Assembly (NCBI GenBank): GCA_018713145.1
Contig: DVFP01000020.1
Location: 1 to 64,000, forward strand
DNA from: Candidatus Scybalocola faecavium
Lineage (GTDB): Bacteria > Bacillota > Clostridia > Lachnospirales > Lachnospiraceae
DNA length: 64,000 nt
Direction of reading: 5' to 3'
Each line of letters starts with the position of its first letter. Position 1 is the stretch's first letter. The position numbers and the translations under genes are program-made. This document shows positions 19,177 through 26,504 of the stretch, piece after piece. The notes beneath the pieces are model-generated. The model had not been told where the DNA came from. It searched no databases and saw only the letters and a program-made list of their open reading frames with translations.

Positions 19177-19830
19177 ATGGACAACACCGCTATACTGAAC
19201 CAGATTCTCGAGGTGGTCCTGGATCTTAAAGCAGGAATGGAAAGACTGGAAAAACGTATGGATCGTTTGGAAGAACGTATGGATCGTTTGGAAGAACGTA
19301 TGGACCGTCTGGAAGAGCGCATGGATCGTTTGGAAGAACGTATGGACGCCCTGGAAGAGCGTATGGACCGCCTGGAAGAACGTATGGACGCCATCGAAGC
19401 GCGTATGGACAAATTGGAAGAACGCATGGACGCCATCGAAGCACGCATGGATGCCATCGAAGCGCGCATGGACGCTATCGAGACACGTATGGACGCTATC
19501 GAATCACGCATGGATGCTATTGAGACACGTGTGGATCAGCTGAAAACTCGTGTTGGCGCACTGGAAACTTGTGTTGGTACTCTGGAAACCCGAGTGAATC
19601 AAGTGGAAGATCTGCTGGGACGTCAGCAGCAGGAACTTCTGGGAATCAGAAGTATTTTGGAAATGGATATGACATCAAATATTTCCATCATCGCGGAAAA
19701 CCACCTGAATCTTGACCGGAAATTAAATCTGGTCCTGCATCAATTTGAAACAAATGCAGATTTTCGGCTTCGGGTAAATTACCTGGATATGGAAGTGCGC
19801 CGGATTAAAAGTCATCTCAAGCTGGCATGA
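19177..19830 (+). CDS. Heptad-repeat coiled-coil protein of unknown function
   Basis: The 217-residue protein starts MDNTAILNQILEVVLDLKAG. From about residue 25 to 125 it is a near-perfect seven-residue repeat of the type (L/I)EERMD(R/A), read as a continuous coiled coil; the last heptads change to ETRVDQL/ETCVGTL. A less regular C-terminal part follows (GIRSILEMDMTSNISIIAENH, then VRRIKSHLKLA). No signal peptide or membrane helix. The start at 19177 follows AAAGGGGGAGG. The DNA is a matching 21-bp tandem array, so copy number may vary between strains. Function not recognised; a scaffold or partner-binding role is only suggested by the coiled coil. Confidence 0.8.
   Translation: MDNTAILNQILEVVLDLKAGMERLEKRMDRLEERMDRLEERMDRLEERMDRLEERMDALEERMDRLEERMDAIEARMDKLEERMDAIEARMDAIEARMDAIETRMDAIESRMDAIETRVDQLKTRVGALETCVGTLETRVNQVEDLLGRQQQELLGIRSILEMDMTSNISIIAENHLNLDRKLNLVLHQFETNADFRLRVNYLDMEVRRIKSHLKLA
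19252..19550 (+). repeat. 21-bp tandem repeat array inside the coiled-coil gene
   Basis: About 14 consecutive 21-bp units (core GAACGTATGGAYCGTTTGGAA and variants) with no spacers. Early units are nearly identical, later ones diverge to GAARCRCGYATGGAYGCYATC. The period is exactly seven codons. Confidence 0.85.
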
Positions 19831-19930
19831 AGTGAAAATCCATAGAAGATTTATAGCTGCTTAATGTTCAATAAGCAAAGGCAAAGAACTATGATTACAA
19901 AAGATAAAAAATATAAAAATACATATGAAT

Positions 19931-19969
19931 AAAAGCTCTGTCATCGAATTCAAAGATGCCGGAGCTTTT
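19931..19969 (+). terminator. Likely terminator of the coiled-coil gene
   Basis: AAAAGCTC...CATC pairs with GATG...GAGCTTTT around a 9-base loop (19931-19969), with one mismatch and one wobble. It ends in a short T-run, 100 bases after the stop. Confidence 0.55.
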
Positions 19970-20091
19970 GTCATATCCAGGCAGCTCGCAGTTCTCGCTG
20001 CTCGCTGACCGTTGCATGCCAAATATCCGATCATCTGTGCAAGCGAGCTTGCCCATCTGCCCGGTTGCTTGGCAGGCGTATCGTGCAAAAC

Positions 20092-20124
20092 AAAAAGCGA
20101 CATAGTAAAACCATGTCGCTTTTT
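20092..20124 (-). terminator. Terminator downstream of tRNA-Met
   Basis: A 12-bp perfect stem (AAAAAGCGACAT with ATGTCGCTTTTT, 9-base loop) lies 3 bases beyond the tRNA 3' end. A-tract and T-tract on both sides make it bidirectional. Confidence 0.9.
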
Positions 20125-20127
20125 ACG

Positions 20128-20201
20128 TAGCGGAAATTGGATTTGAACCAACGACACCACGGGTATGAACCGTGTGCTCTAGCCAACTGAGCTATTCCGC
20201 C
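20128..20201 (-). tRNA. tRNA-Met (CAT anticodon), elongator type
   Basis: The 74-base gene folds into a complete cloverleaf. The acceptor GGCGGAA pairs with TTCCGCT (one G-U), the anticodon stem-loop is ACGGTTCATACCCGT with the CAT anticodon at 20165-20167, and the T arm is GTTGG-TTCAAAT-CCAAT. The 3' CCA is not encoded. The acceptor end and anticodon arm resemble the B. subtilis elongator tRNA-Met rather than the initiator, which has a mismatched 1-72 pair and a three-G:C anticodon stem. tRNA-Ile2 (lysidine) also carries CAT but differs in the anticodon stem. Confidence 0.93.
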
Positions 20202-20216
20202 ACACCAACGAAAATT

Positions 20217-20245
20217 ATTATACCTGATGATTTTTAAAATGTCAA
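20217..20245 (-). promoter_or_regulatory. Consensus sigma-A promoter of tRNA-Met
   Basis: TTGACA (20240-20245, minus strand), an exact 17-base spacer and TATAAT (20217-20222): both boxes match consensus perfectly, as expected for a stable RNA gene. Confidence 0.93.
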
Positions 20246-20277
20246 CAGGTAATTTTTATTTTTTTATGCTTTTTTAC

Positions 20278-20319
20278 GTTAATCTTACGCCGTTAATCTT
20301 ACGATCCTAATCTTACAAT
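20278..20319. repeat. Three-copy 14-bp direct repeat
   Basis: GTTAATCTTACGCC, GTTAATCTTACGAT and CCTAATCTTACAAT follow each other without gaps, upstream of the tRNA promoter. Function unknown. Confidence 0.6.
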
Positions 20320-20331
20320 CATACGAGGCAG

Positions 20332-20360
20332 GGTTACTGGCCCCAGAGTGACCAGTAACC
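20332..20360 (-). terminator. Hairpin downstream of the HAD phosphatase operon
   Basis: GGTTACTGG (20332-20340) pairs with CCAGTAACC (20352-20360) around 11 bases. It lies just beyond the stop of the last operon gene. It lacks a T-run on the minus strand, so termination by it is uncertain. Confidence 0.45.
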
Positions 20361-20366
20361 TTGACC

Positions 20367-21170
20367 CTAAAGCTGGTCCAAATATTGGATAAAGTCTGCC
20401 ACTGCCCCATCATTATTGGAACATAGGACCACATCGGCTTTTTCCTGTATATCCTTTGGCGCGTTGGCAGGAGCTCCGCTTATGTCAGCGTTTTCCAGGA
20501 GCTGGAGGTCATTATAATAGTCTCCCACGGCCGCCAGGCGTCTCCCGGAAAGCAGCGGGTCTTCGGCTAAAACTTTCAGCGTCCGGCCTTTACTTACATT
20601 TTGAGGCAGTATCTCAAGATACTGAGGATTGGAATAAACGACTTCTGAATTTCCTGCCGCAGCTTCTTTTATCATGCCTTCCGCTTCGGCCAGCTGTTCC
20701 GGCTTTCCCTGGATCAGGATTTTAAGCCAAGGCACCTCCACCTGATCCAGCCGGAAAAAACAACAGGGCTGATGCTCTCTGATAAACCATTCCTCAGCCT
20801 GATCTTTAGGGGTAATGAAACAAATATTCCCCTGATTATACACCTGAATATTCAGCCACGGAAACTGATCCATAAGCCTTTCTAAAAAAGGCCGGAGGAT
20901 GTGATCATTAAGTGTATAGGTCTGAAGAAAGGACTTTGTTTTATAGTCGTAGACTGCCGCGCCATTTAAGAAAATACCCGGTCCATTTACCGCAATCCTG
21001 GAAATAAAAGGCCAGGCATTTTCCGGAGTCCGCCCTGTGCTGACACAAAACAGGCCGCCCCTTTGGACAAAATCCTGTATAGCCCTTTGATTCCTTAAAG
21101 AAACTTGGCAGGAATCATCAAACAAGGTTCCATCCAGATCGCTAAACAGCGCAATTTTTTTTAAATCCAT
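20367..21170 (-). CDS. Cof-type HAD-superfamily phosphatase
   Basis: This 267-residue protein has HAD motif I (LFSDLDGTLFDD, nucleophile Asp with the downstream acid/base Asp), motif II in CVSTGRTPEN, and motif IV LAAVGDYYNDLQLLENA, with the C2B cap typical of Cof/YbiV sugar-phosphate phosphatases between them. It ends the ABC-GDPD operon, starting 9 bases after the GDPD gene. Together with GDPD it could release phosphate or an alcohol from an imported phosphodiester; its actual substrate cannot be read from sequence. Confidence 0.88.
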   Translation of the reverse strand: MDLKKIALFSDLDGTLFDDSCQVSLRNQRAIQDFVQRGGLFCVSTGRTPENAWPFISRIAVNGPGIFLNGAAVYDYKTKSFLQTYTLNDHILRPFLERLMDQFPWLNIQVYNQGNICFITPKDQAEEWFIREHQPCCFFRLDQVEVPWLKILIQGKPEQLAEAEGMIKEAAAGNSEVVYSNPQYLEILPQNVSKGRTLKVLAEDPLLSGRRLAAVGDYYNDLQLLENADISGAPANAPKDIQEKADVVLCSNNDGAVADFIQYLDQL

Positions 21171-21179
21171 AATACCTCC

Positions 21180-22043
21180 CTATTTCAGCCCGAAATACTG
21201 GTTTCTGTAGCAGGATAACTGATAGGGCCAGTCGGTCTGCAAAATGTTTCCGCCCTTTTTTAAGACCTCGCCCCAGGAACCGTCCGGATCCCCTTTTAAT
21301 GCCTTATCATCATCTAAGTGGCCAAACAGACAGTAGTGTTCTCCCAGCTTGATCACATTGATCCATACAAAAAGGTTCTGTTCCCGGATACGGCGGATAT
21401 TTTCATCTTTATAAACATCCGCGTCTTCATTTTCTGCTATAAGTTCCATACCTACAAGATTAATATTTTTATATTCCATGACCTTAGCTGCCTCTTCCAT
21501 AGAGTACACAATAGGCATGTACATATATTTTACAGGATACTGATCCAGAAAATCCAGATATTTTTCTTCCACAGGAGATTTTATAATTGCCTGAGAAAGG
21601 ACATGAGGATATTGATCCAGCACAGGAAACAGCTCAGGAAAAATATCCCAGGCACGGTCAATATTAAAAAGCTCTCCATGGCAGAAATACTTTAATACAT
21701 CTTCCAGCTTTTCAACATGAGTGCCGCTGGATACCATATCCCCATTATTGCACCATAACTGGTCAATCGTCTGGGAAGACATGGTTTTTATGTTCTCCTG
21801 CCGGTTGAGATTTCTCGGCTCTGTCCCATCATGGAAAACGTATAAAATTCCATCTGTAGAACGGATCACGTCACATTCAAAAGCATCGCCGCCCATATCC
21901 AGAGCCGCGTTAAACGCGGTAATGGTATTTTCCGTAATATTTCCGCCTCTTACTCCCCGATGTACAGCGACCAGGGCTTTTTTCTCCTGTAATTTTTCAT
22001 TTAAGATCCTGTTAATGTCCTTATAACACTCTTTTCCAAACAT
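21180..22043 (-). CDS. Glycerophosphodiester phosphodiesterase family protein
   Basis: The 287-residue protein carries the GDPD signature: ALVAVHRGVRGG (His-Arg), ENTITAFNAALDMGGDAFECDV (metal-binding E..E.D) and VFHDGTEPRNL (catalytic HD). No signal peptide, so cytoplasmic. The family hydrolyses glycerophosphodiesters to glycerol-3-phosphate and an alcohol. It lies 17 bases after the permease gene in an operon with a complete ABC importer, suggesting that the imported solute is a phosphodiester (inference). An insertion relative to short GDPDs is possible around FCHGELFNIDRAWDIF. Confidence 0.85.
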   Translation of the reverse strand: MFGKECYKDINRILNEKLQEKKALVAVHRGVRGGNITENTITAFNAALDMGGDAFECDVIRSTDGILYVFHDGTEPRNLNRQENIKTMSSQTIDQLWCNNGDMVSSGTHVEKLEDVLKYFCHGELFNIDRAWDIFPELFPVLDQYPHVLSQAIIKSPVEEKYLDFLDQYPVKYMYMPIVYSMEEAAKVMEYKNINLVGMELIAENEDADVYKDENIRRIREQNLFVWINVIKLGEHYCLFGHLDDDKALKGDPDGSWGEVLKKGGNILQTDWPYQLSCYRNQYFGLK

Positions 22044-22060
22044 TTCATATCCTCCAACAA

Positions 22061-23818
22061 CTATTTTTTATGTATAAATCCAGTCAGGCTGTGACTGCTT
22101 TTTTCTGTCTTATCATAATTGCCCCTGCCATAAACCAGATACAGGACGATTCCGGAAATGATCATCATAAGCACCGCGTACACAAAGGTCAGGGCTGTAT
22201 TATCCGCATTAGTCTGGGAATCTGTAAGAGACTTAATATAAACGCCCAATGGCTGATTTAAAGGATGGTACAAAAATACAGACAGATCATAATCTCCCAG
22301 CAGAGAATTAAAGTTTAAAGCAAATATCGCAAGAATCGTAGGCATGATCACCGGCAGCAGCACTCTGAAAAAGGTGTATACAGGCTTTGCTCCCAGATTT
22401 CTTGCCGCGTCCTCCAGGGAATCGTCCAGAGCAAAAAATGCCGCTTTTGTCATACGCAAAGTAAACGGTATTTTTATGATCAGATACCCGAGGAACATAA
22501 TAAATGCCGTTCCTGTCAGGACAATACCGCACATCAGCGGTGACGGCACATTATAGGTAGTGATCAGTCCCATAGCGATCAGGGTAGGCGGCAAAAGCCA
22601 TGGGATCAGCAGGCAGTACTCTAATGGCACAGAAAAACGGGACTTTTTCTGAATGATCCGGCAGGCCAGGATCACGATCACCGCAACCGCCAGGGATGCC
22701 AGAGCTGAGTAAAGGATACTGACCAGAAATGGCCTGTAAGCGCTTTCATTGGTAAATACAGACACATAATTTTTCAGGGTAAACTTACTGAAATCCAGCT
22801 TCCGGCTGGCAATGGTGGCTGAGTCAGTAAAAGAGAATAAAATGATCAGCACCACCGGCACTACATAAATCAAAAATAAAACATAGGCGTAAATATGAGC
22901 CAGGACCCGGATCACGGGATTTTTTATCTTCTGCTTCACAATGGTCGTCTTTACTTTAGACACAGACATATAGTGACCCTTCCGCTCGATCCATGTCATA
23001 GCCATAAGCAAAAGGATGGTGGCCAGGCCTAAAAATACTGCCAAAAGCGCCGCCAGATCTCTGGATCCGGTGCTTTTTGAGAAAGACAGGATCATAGGGG
23101 TAATGGTCTGAAACTCTGTTCCGCCTACAAGCATTGGGGCAGAGGTGGCGCTTAAACCGGTAATAAACGTCAAAATCGTTACCGCAAGAAGAGAGGGCGT
23201 TAATACCGGCAGCACCACACGCCGAAGAATATACCAGGGTTTGGCGCCCATGTTCTGAGCAGCCTCCACTGTCTGAAAATCCACGGAACGCATAGCATTC
23301 CGCAGGAAGATCATGTGATTGGATGTACAGGCAAAGGTCATAACAAACAGCACAGCCCAGTAGCCTTCAAACCAGTCTGTAGGAAAATTGGGGATGATCT
23401 TCGCGAAAATATTTGTCAGGTAGCCATTGCTCCCGTAAATAAATTTATAGCCGGACACAAGGATGATCCCTCCGTAGATCAGGGTCGTCATATAGCCCAG
23501 GCGCAGGATCTTAGCCCCTTTAATGTCAAAATATTCCGTAAGAAGTACAAGGCTGACACCAACGATCCCTACAGTTATAGACAAAGTCGGCGCCAGGATA
23601 AAGCTGTTTCTAAGGCTTCGCATGGCTCTGTCTGAACTGATGAGCTTTTGAAGAGGCTCAAGGGTAAAGCTTCCGTCCTGAAAGAAAACAGAAACAACAG
23701 TATTAATATTAGGGATGATCAGGCATGCCAGGATAAACCATACAAAAAACACGAAAATTATGATTCTTCCCACACCGGGAAAATGCCATTTTCTTTTTAA
23801 TCCTTTTTCTTTTTCCAT
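22061..23818 (-). CDS. ABC transporter permease, fused double-domain (FbpB / PhnU-V type)
   Basis: The 585-residue protein contains two complete permease domains in one chain, about 12 membrane helices. Each half has an EAA loop: EAAQNMGAKPWYILRRVVLPVL and, about 280 residues later, EDAARNLGAKPVYTFFRVLLPVI. This architecture is seen in iron(III), 2-aminoethylphosphonate and related type I importers. It works with the adjacent ATPase and binding protein. Together with GDPD the substrate is more likely an organophosphate than iron. Confidence 0.88.
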   Translation of the reverse strand: MEKEKGLKRKWHFPGVGRIIIFVFFVWFILACLIIPNINTVVSVFFQDGSFTLEPLQKLISSDRAMRSLRNSFILAPTLSITVGIVGVSLVLLTEYFDIKGAKILRLGYMTTLIYGGIILVSGYKFIYGSNGYLTNIFAKIIPNFPTDWFEGYWAVLFVMTFACTSNHMIFLRNAMRSVDFQTVEAAQNMGAKPWYILRRVVLPVLTPSLLAVTILTFITGLSATSAPMLVGGTEFQTITPMILSFSKSTGSRDLAALLAVFLGLATILLLMAMTWIERKGHYMSVSKVKTTIVKQKIKNPVIRVLAHIYAYVLFLIYVVPVVLIILFSFTDSATIASRKLDFSKFTLKNYVSVFTNESAYRPFLVSILYSALASLAVAVIVILACRIIQKKSRFSVPLEYCLLIPWLLPPTLIAMGLITTYNVPSPLMCGIVLTGTAFIMFLGYLIIKIPFTLRMTKAAFFALDDSLEDAARNLGAKPVYTFFRVLLPVIMPTILAIFALNFNSLLGDYDLSVFLYHPLNQPLGVYIKSLTDSQTNADNTALTFVYAVLMMIISGIVLYLVYGRGNYDKTEKSSHSLTGFIHKK

Positions 23819-23827
23819 ATTCCCACC

Positions 23828-24838
23828 TCAATACTGGAGCACGGTTGCCGGATTAAAGCTGATGGTCACTGTGCTGCCGGATTCAAAAAGCGGATTTCCG
23901 CTGTTTTTCTCAATCACCTTAAGCACCTGTCCGTAAGCTTCCAAAGTATATTTAATATACAGGCCATAATATTCATATCCTGTCACAACGGCCTGGCAGG
24001 ACAGATAGTTTTCTTTCACAGGCGCATTGACATGGATCCTTTCAAGGCGGATGTAGCAGTGCTTATCTGCATCAATGATCCCGGTTTTCCCCGCGCCGAT
24101 AGCTTCCAAAAAGGGCTTTTCCAGCCGGTTAATGTCACCTATGAAATTACAGACAAATTCCCTGGAAGAATGATTATAAATTTCATCCGGACGTCCGATC
24201 TGTTCGATTTCTCCATTATTAAATACCGCAATACGGTCTGAAAGAGTCAAAGCCTCTTCCTGATCGTGAGTTACATAAACCGTTGTAATACCAAATTTTT
24301 TCTGAAGCATCTTCAGCTCATTTCTAAGCTGGACTCTTAGCCTGGCATCCAAATTAGACAAAGGCTCGTCCAGGCAGATGATTTCCGGAGAGGTTACTAA
24401 AGCTCTGGCAATAGCCACCCTCTGCTGCTGTCCGCCGGAAAGCTGTGAAACCTTTTTCTCAAGCTGTTCATCACTTAAATCCACCTTTTTGGCCATATCC
24501 TTTACTTTTTCCCGGATCTTTCCCGAAGAAAGCTTCTGTACCTTTAATCCAAAAGCAATATTTTCATACACGCTCATGGTTGGGAATAAAGCATAGCTTT
24601 GAAATACCATTCCCACATTTCTTTTTTCCACAGGCATATCTGTGATGTCCCTGTCCCGGACAAAGACTCTCCCGGCGCTTGGCCGGATAAATCCTGTAAT
24701 GGTCCGAAGGGTCGTGGTCTTGCCGCATCCTGAAGGTCCAAGAAATGTAAAAAATTCACCTTCCTGAATATCAATATTAATATTCTTTAACGCGGTAAAA
24801 TCTCCAAATTTCACCTGGATATTTTCTAATTTAATCAT
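23828..24838 (-). CDS. ABC transporter ATP-binding protein
   Basis: The 336-residue ATPase has Walker A GPSGCGKTT (about 37-45), Q-loop FQSYALFPTMSV, signature LSGGQQQRVAIARAL, Walker B IICLDEPLSNLD and H-loop VYVTHDQEEAL, followed by a C-terminal TOBE-like domain (about 250-336). It belongs to the FbpC/PotA/UgpC branch. It lies 9 bases upstream of the permease gene. A hairpin precedes its start. Confidence 0.92.
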   Translation of the reverse strand: MIKLENIQVKFGDFTALKNINIDIQEGEFFTFLGPSGCGKTTTLRTITGFIRPSAGRVFVRDRDITDMPVEKRNVGMVFQSYALFPTMSVYENIAFGLKVQKLSSGKIREKVKDMAKKVDLSDEQLEKKVSQLSGGQQQRVAIARALVTSPEIICLDEPLSNLDARLRVQLRNELKMLQKKFGITTVYVTHDQEEALTLSDRIAVFNNGEIEQIGRPDEIYNHSSREFVCNFIGDINRLEKPFLEAIGAGKTGIIDADKHCYIRLERIHVNAPVKENYLSCQAVVTGYEYYGLYIKYTLEAYGQVLKVIEKNSGNPLFESGSTVTISFNPATVLQY

Positions 24839-24879
24839 GTTTTAGCTCCTTTATCCAGCAAAGCGCCGCCTTAAAAGAT

Positions 24880-24908
24880 GTAACCGTCCAGCCCGCTGAA
24901 CGGTTACT
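24880..24908. repeat. Dispersed palindromic repeat, copy 1
   Basis: GTAACCGT (24880-24887) pairs with ACGGTTAC (24900-24907); the right half CTGAACGGTTACTAA is identical to a copy at 50521-50550. Located between the binding-protein stop and the ATPase start, where it could lower downstream expression. Confidence 0.65.
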
Positions 24909-24917
24909 AAAAGATTC

Positions 24918-26090
24918 TTACTGTAAATAATTCAGTTCAACCTTCTCAACCCATGCGTCAATATTTTCCGCTACAAGGCTCCAGTCAATATCCTGTGCCG
25001 GGAGCTGGGCGATCTGCTGATTAAATTCATTGGCCATATCCAAAGCATTTTCATTTGCCGGCAAGGTAGAAAATTCCTGTGCCCACTCACCCTGGATCTG
25101 AGCGCTGCCAAACCAGTCTACAAATCTCTGAGCCTCTTCCAGATTATCTGTACCATTTACAATAGCCACGCCTTCAGTAAGGAAAGGCACACCAACCTCC
25201 GGGACAACGTAAGCGGTGGATGTTCCATACTGTTCGTCTCTGGCCTCAACACCGCTGGACCACATCTGTCCGATCACTACCGGGCTGGAAGGATCTGCAA
25301 TTTTTGCGTATAAATCCACACCGCTTTCAGCAGGAACACCATTTTGATAATATTTTTCAATTTCAGCCCAGCCTTCGTCTGAAATTCCCAGATCACCTTC
25401 CGGATCTGTATAGCGGGCCAGGATACCTGTAAGCACATTTCTCGGGGTACCGCCGCTTAAATCGGAGCTTACTTCATAACGGCCATGAAATTCTTCATTT
25501 GTCCAAAGATCCGTCCAGTCTGTGGGCGCCTCCTCTGCCGAAAGCTGATTGGAATCATACACCAACAGAATCGCCTGGCGTACAATAGCGTGATAATAAC
25601 CGTCCGGATCATTTCCATCAGTAACCTCGTCTGCCCAGGAAGGAACATACTGGGTTAAAATATCTTCGTTTTTAAGCATCTGCCAGTTAATAGCATCCAG
25701 GCCAAAAACCACATCAGCAATAGGCGCGCTCTTTTCAGCGATCAGACGGCTGCGTACCTCAGCAGCGCCTGCATCTACATACTGGATAGAAAAACCATCC
25801 TGGGCTGCCCGCTCCACAAGCCAGTCTCCCCGGCCATCAGATACAGAGTTACTGTAAATCGTCAAATCTACTCCTGTTCCCTTAGGAAGCTCCTGGGAAT
25901 TATCCGCTGTCCCTTCTGTCCCTTCTGTATCTTCTCCACCTGCTGCCTGAGTATCCTCAGAAGCGGCCTGGGAAGCTGACGCTTCACTTGCTGCTGTTGT
26001 CGTATCTGTTGATGCTGTCTGAGAATTTCCGCAGGCTGCCAAACTTAATACCATAGACATAGCTCCTGCCAACGCAATAAATTTTTTCAT
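24918..26090 (-). CDS. ABC transporter substrate-binding lipoprotein (Fe3+/phosphonate-type fold)
   Basis: The 390-residue protein has a lipoprotein signal (MKKFIALAGAMSMVLSLAAC, Cys20), a long low-complexity Thr/Ala/Ser/Gly/Glu linker to about residue 65, then a class 2 binding fold of the FbpA/PhnS type (LTIYSNSVSDGRGDWLVERA, ADVVFGLDAINWQMLKNED, EGVAIVNGTDNLEEAQRFVDWF). The start at 26090 is preferred because GAGGAAG lies just upstream. It is the first gene of the operon, transcribed from a promoter that overlaps a LacI-type operator. Substrate is unknown; GDPD downstream points to a glycerophosphodiester or related organophosphate. Confidence 0.88.
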   Translation of the reverse strand: MKKFIALAGAMSMVLSLAACGNSQTASTDTTTAASEASASQAASEDTQAAGGEDTEGTEGTADNSQELPKGTGVDLTIYSNSVSDGRGDWLVERAAQDGFSIQYVDAGAAEVRSRLIAEKSAPIADVVFGLDAINWQMLKNEDILTQYVPSWADEVTDGNDPDGYYHAIVRQAILLVYDSNQLSAEEAPTDWTDLWTNEEFHGRYEVSSDLSGGTPRNVLTGILARYTDPEGDLGISDEGWAEIEKYYQNGVPAESGVDLYAKIADPSSPVVIGQMWSSGVEARDEQYGTSTAYVVPEVGVPFLTEGVAIVNGTDNLEEAQRFVDWFGSAQIQGEWAQEFSTLPANENALDMANEFNQQIAQLPAQDIDWSLVAENIDAWVEKVELNYLQ

Positions 26091-26196
26091 ATCTTCCTCC
26101 ATTTCTCGGGCTCAATCCTTGCCCATCGGGTATCCTTTTTAAGGATTTTGTTTCTTTTTGCTTTTGTTACTCACTTGTGTTATTTAAGACATTTTT

Positions 26197-26225
26197 ATCA
26201 TAACCGAATTATTGGTACGTGTCAA
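26197..26225 (-). promoter_or_regulatory. Sigma-A promoter of the organophosphate-type ABC operon
   Basis: TTGACA (26220-26225 on the minus strand), 17-base spacer, TATGAT (26197-26202). The -35 box lies inside the operator at 26212-26225, so a bound repressor would block polymerase. Confidence 0.85.
26212..26225. promoter_or_regulatory. LacI-family operator, copy A
   Basis: TTGGTACGTGTCAA is an imperfect palindrome with central CG (consensus TTGRYACGTRYCAA), typical of LacI-family sites. It overlaps the -35 of the ABC operon promoter. Confidence 0.75.
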
Positions 26226-26363
26226 TTAAAGTTGTGTAAAATATATGTAAGGATTATGTTTAATTTTTTGTCTTCAAAAGCTTTTATTCCATATATTTTC
26301 TCAAAATATCGTAAGAGATAAATATTTTACAGGATTTCTCTCGATTCCAAAGACGTTTAATAA

Positions 26364-26377
26364 TTTACACGTACCAA
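26364..26377. promoter_or_regulatory. LacI-family operator, copy B
   Basis: TTTACACGTACCAA is the reverse-orientation copy; TTGGTACGTGT is shared exactly with copy A and flanking AATTA/AATAAATT bases are similar. It lies about 38 bases upstream of the regulator's -35 box. Confidence 0.7.
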
Positions 26378-26414
26378 TTTATTGATTTTCTTTAACTACC
26401 TATTGATTTGCGCC

Positions 26415-26442
26415 TTGAAACTTTCCATTTTTCTGCTATGAT
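26415..26442 (+). promoter_or_regulatory. Predicted promoter of the LacI-SBP regulator gene
   Basis: TTGAAA (26415-26420), 16-base spacer, TATGAT (26437-26442). The gene starts at 26505 after a CAGGAGGAG ribosome binding site. Confidence 0.7.
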
Positions 26443-26504
26443 TAAATTAGATTTTTTTGAATTTGCGAAAAGACAACAGATAATGAATATCAGGAGGAGC
26501 TTTT

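Larger units (their letters stand above)
26091..26504. other. Divergent regulatory region of the ABC operon and LacI-SBP regulator
   Basis: An AT-rich 414-base gap with two promoters facing away from each other and two copies of one palindromic operator in opposite orientation, 152 bases centre to centre. The individual elements are listed separately. No coding sequence is seen. Confidence 0.7.

Noticed and set aside
19140-19511. Minus-strand frame of Ser/Arg repeats
   Set aside because: It is the antisense reading of the 21-bp repeats; the plus-strand frame has promoter, ribosome binding site and terminator.
19252-19550. Possible CRISPR array
   Set aside because: Repeats are contiguous with no spacers, the period is seven codons, and the frame encodes a regular coiled coil.
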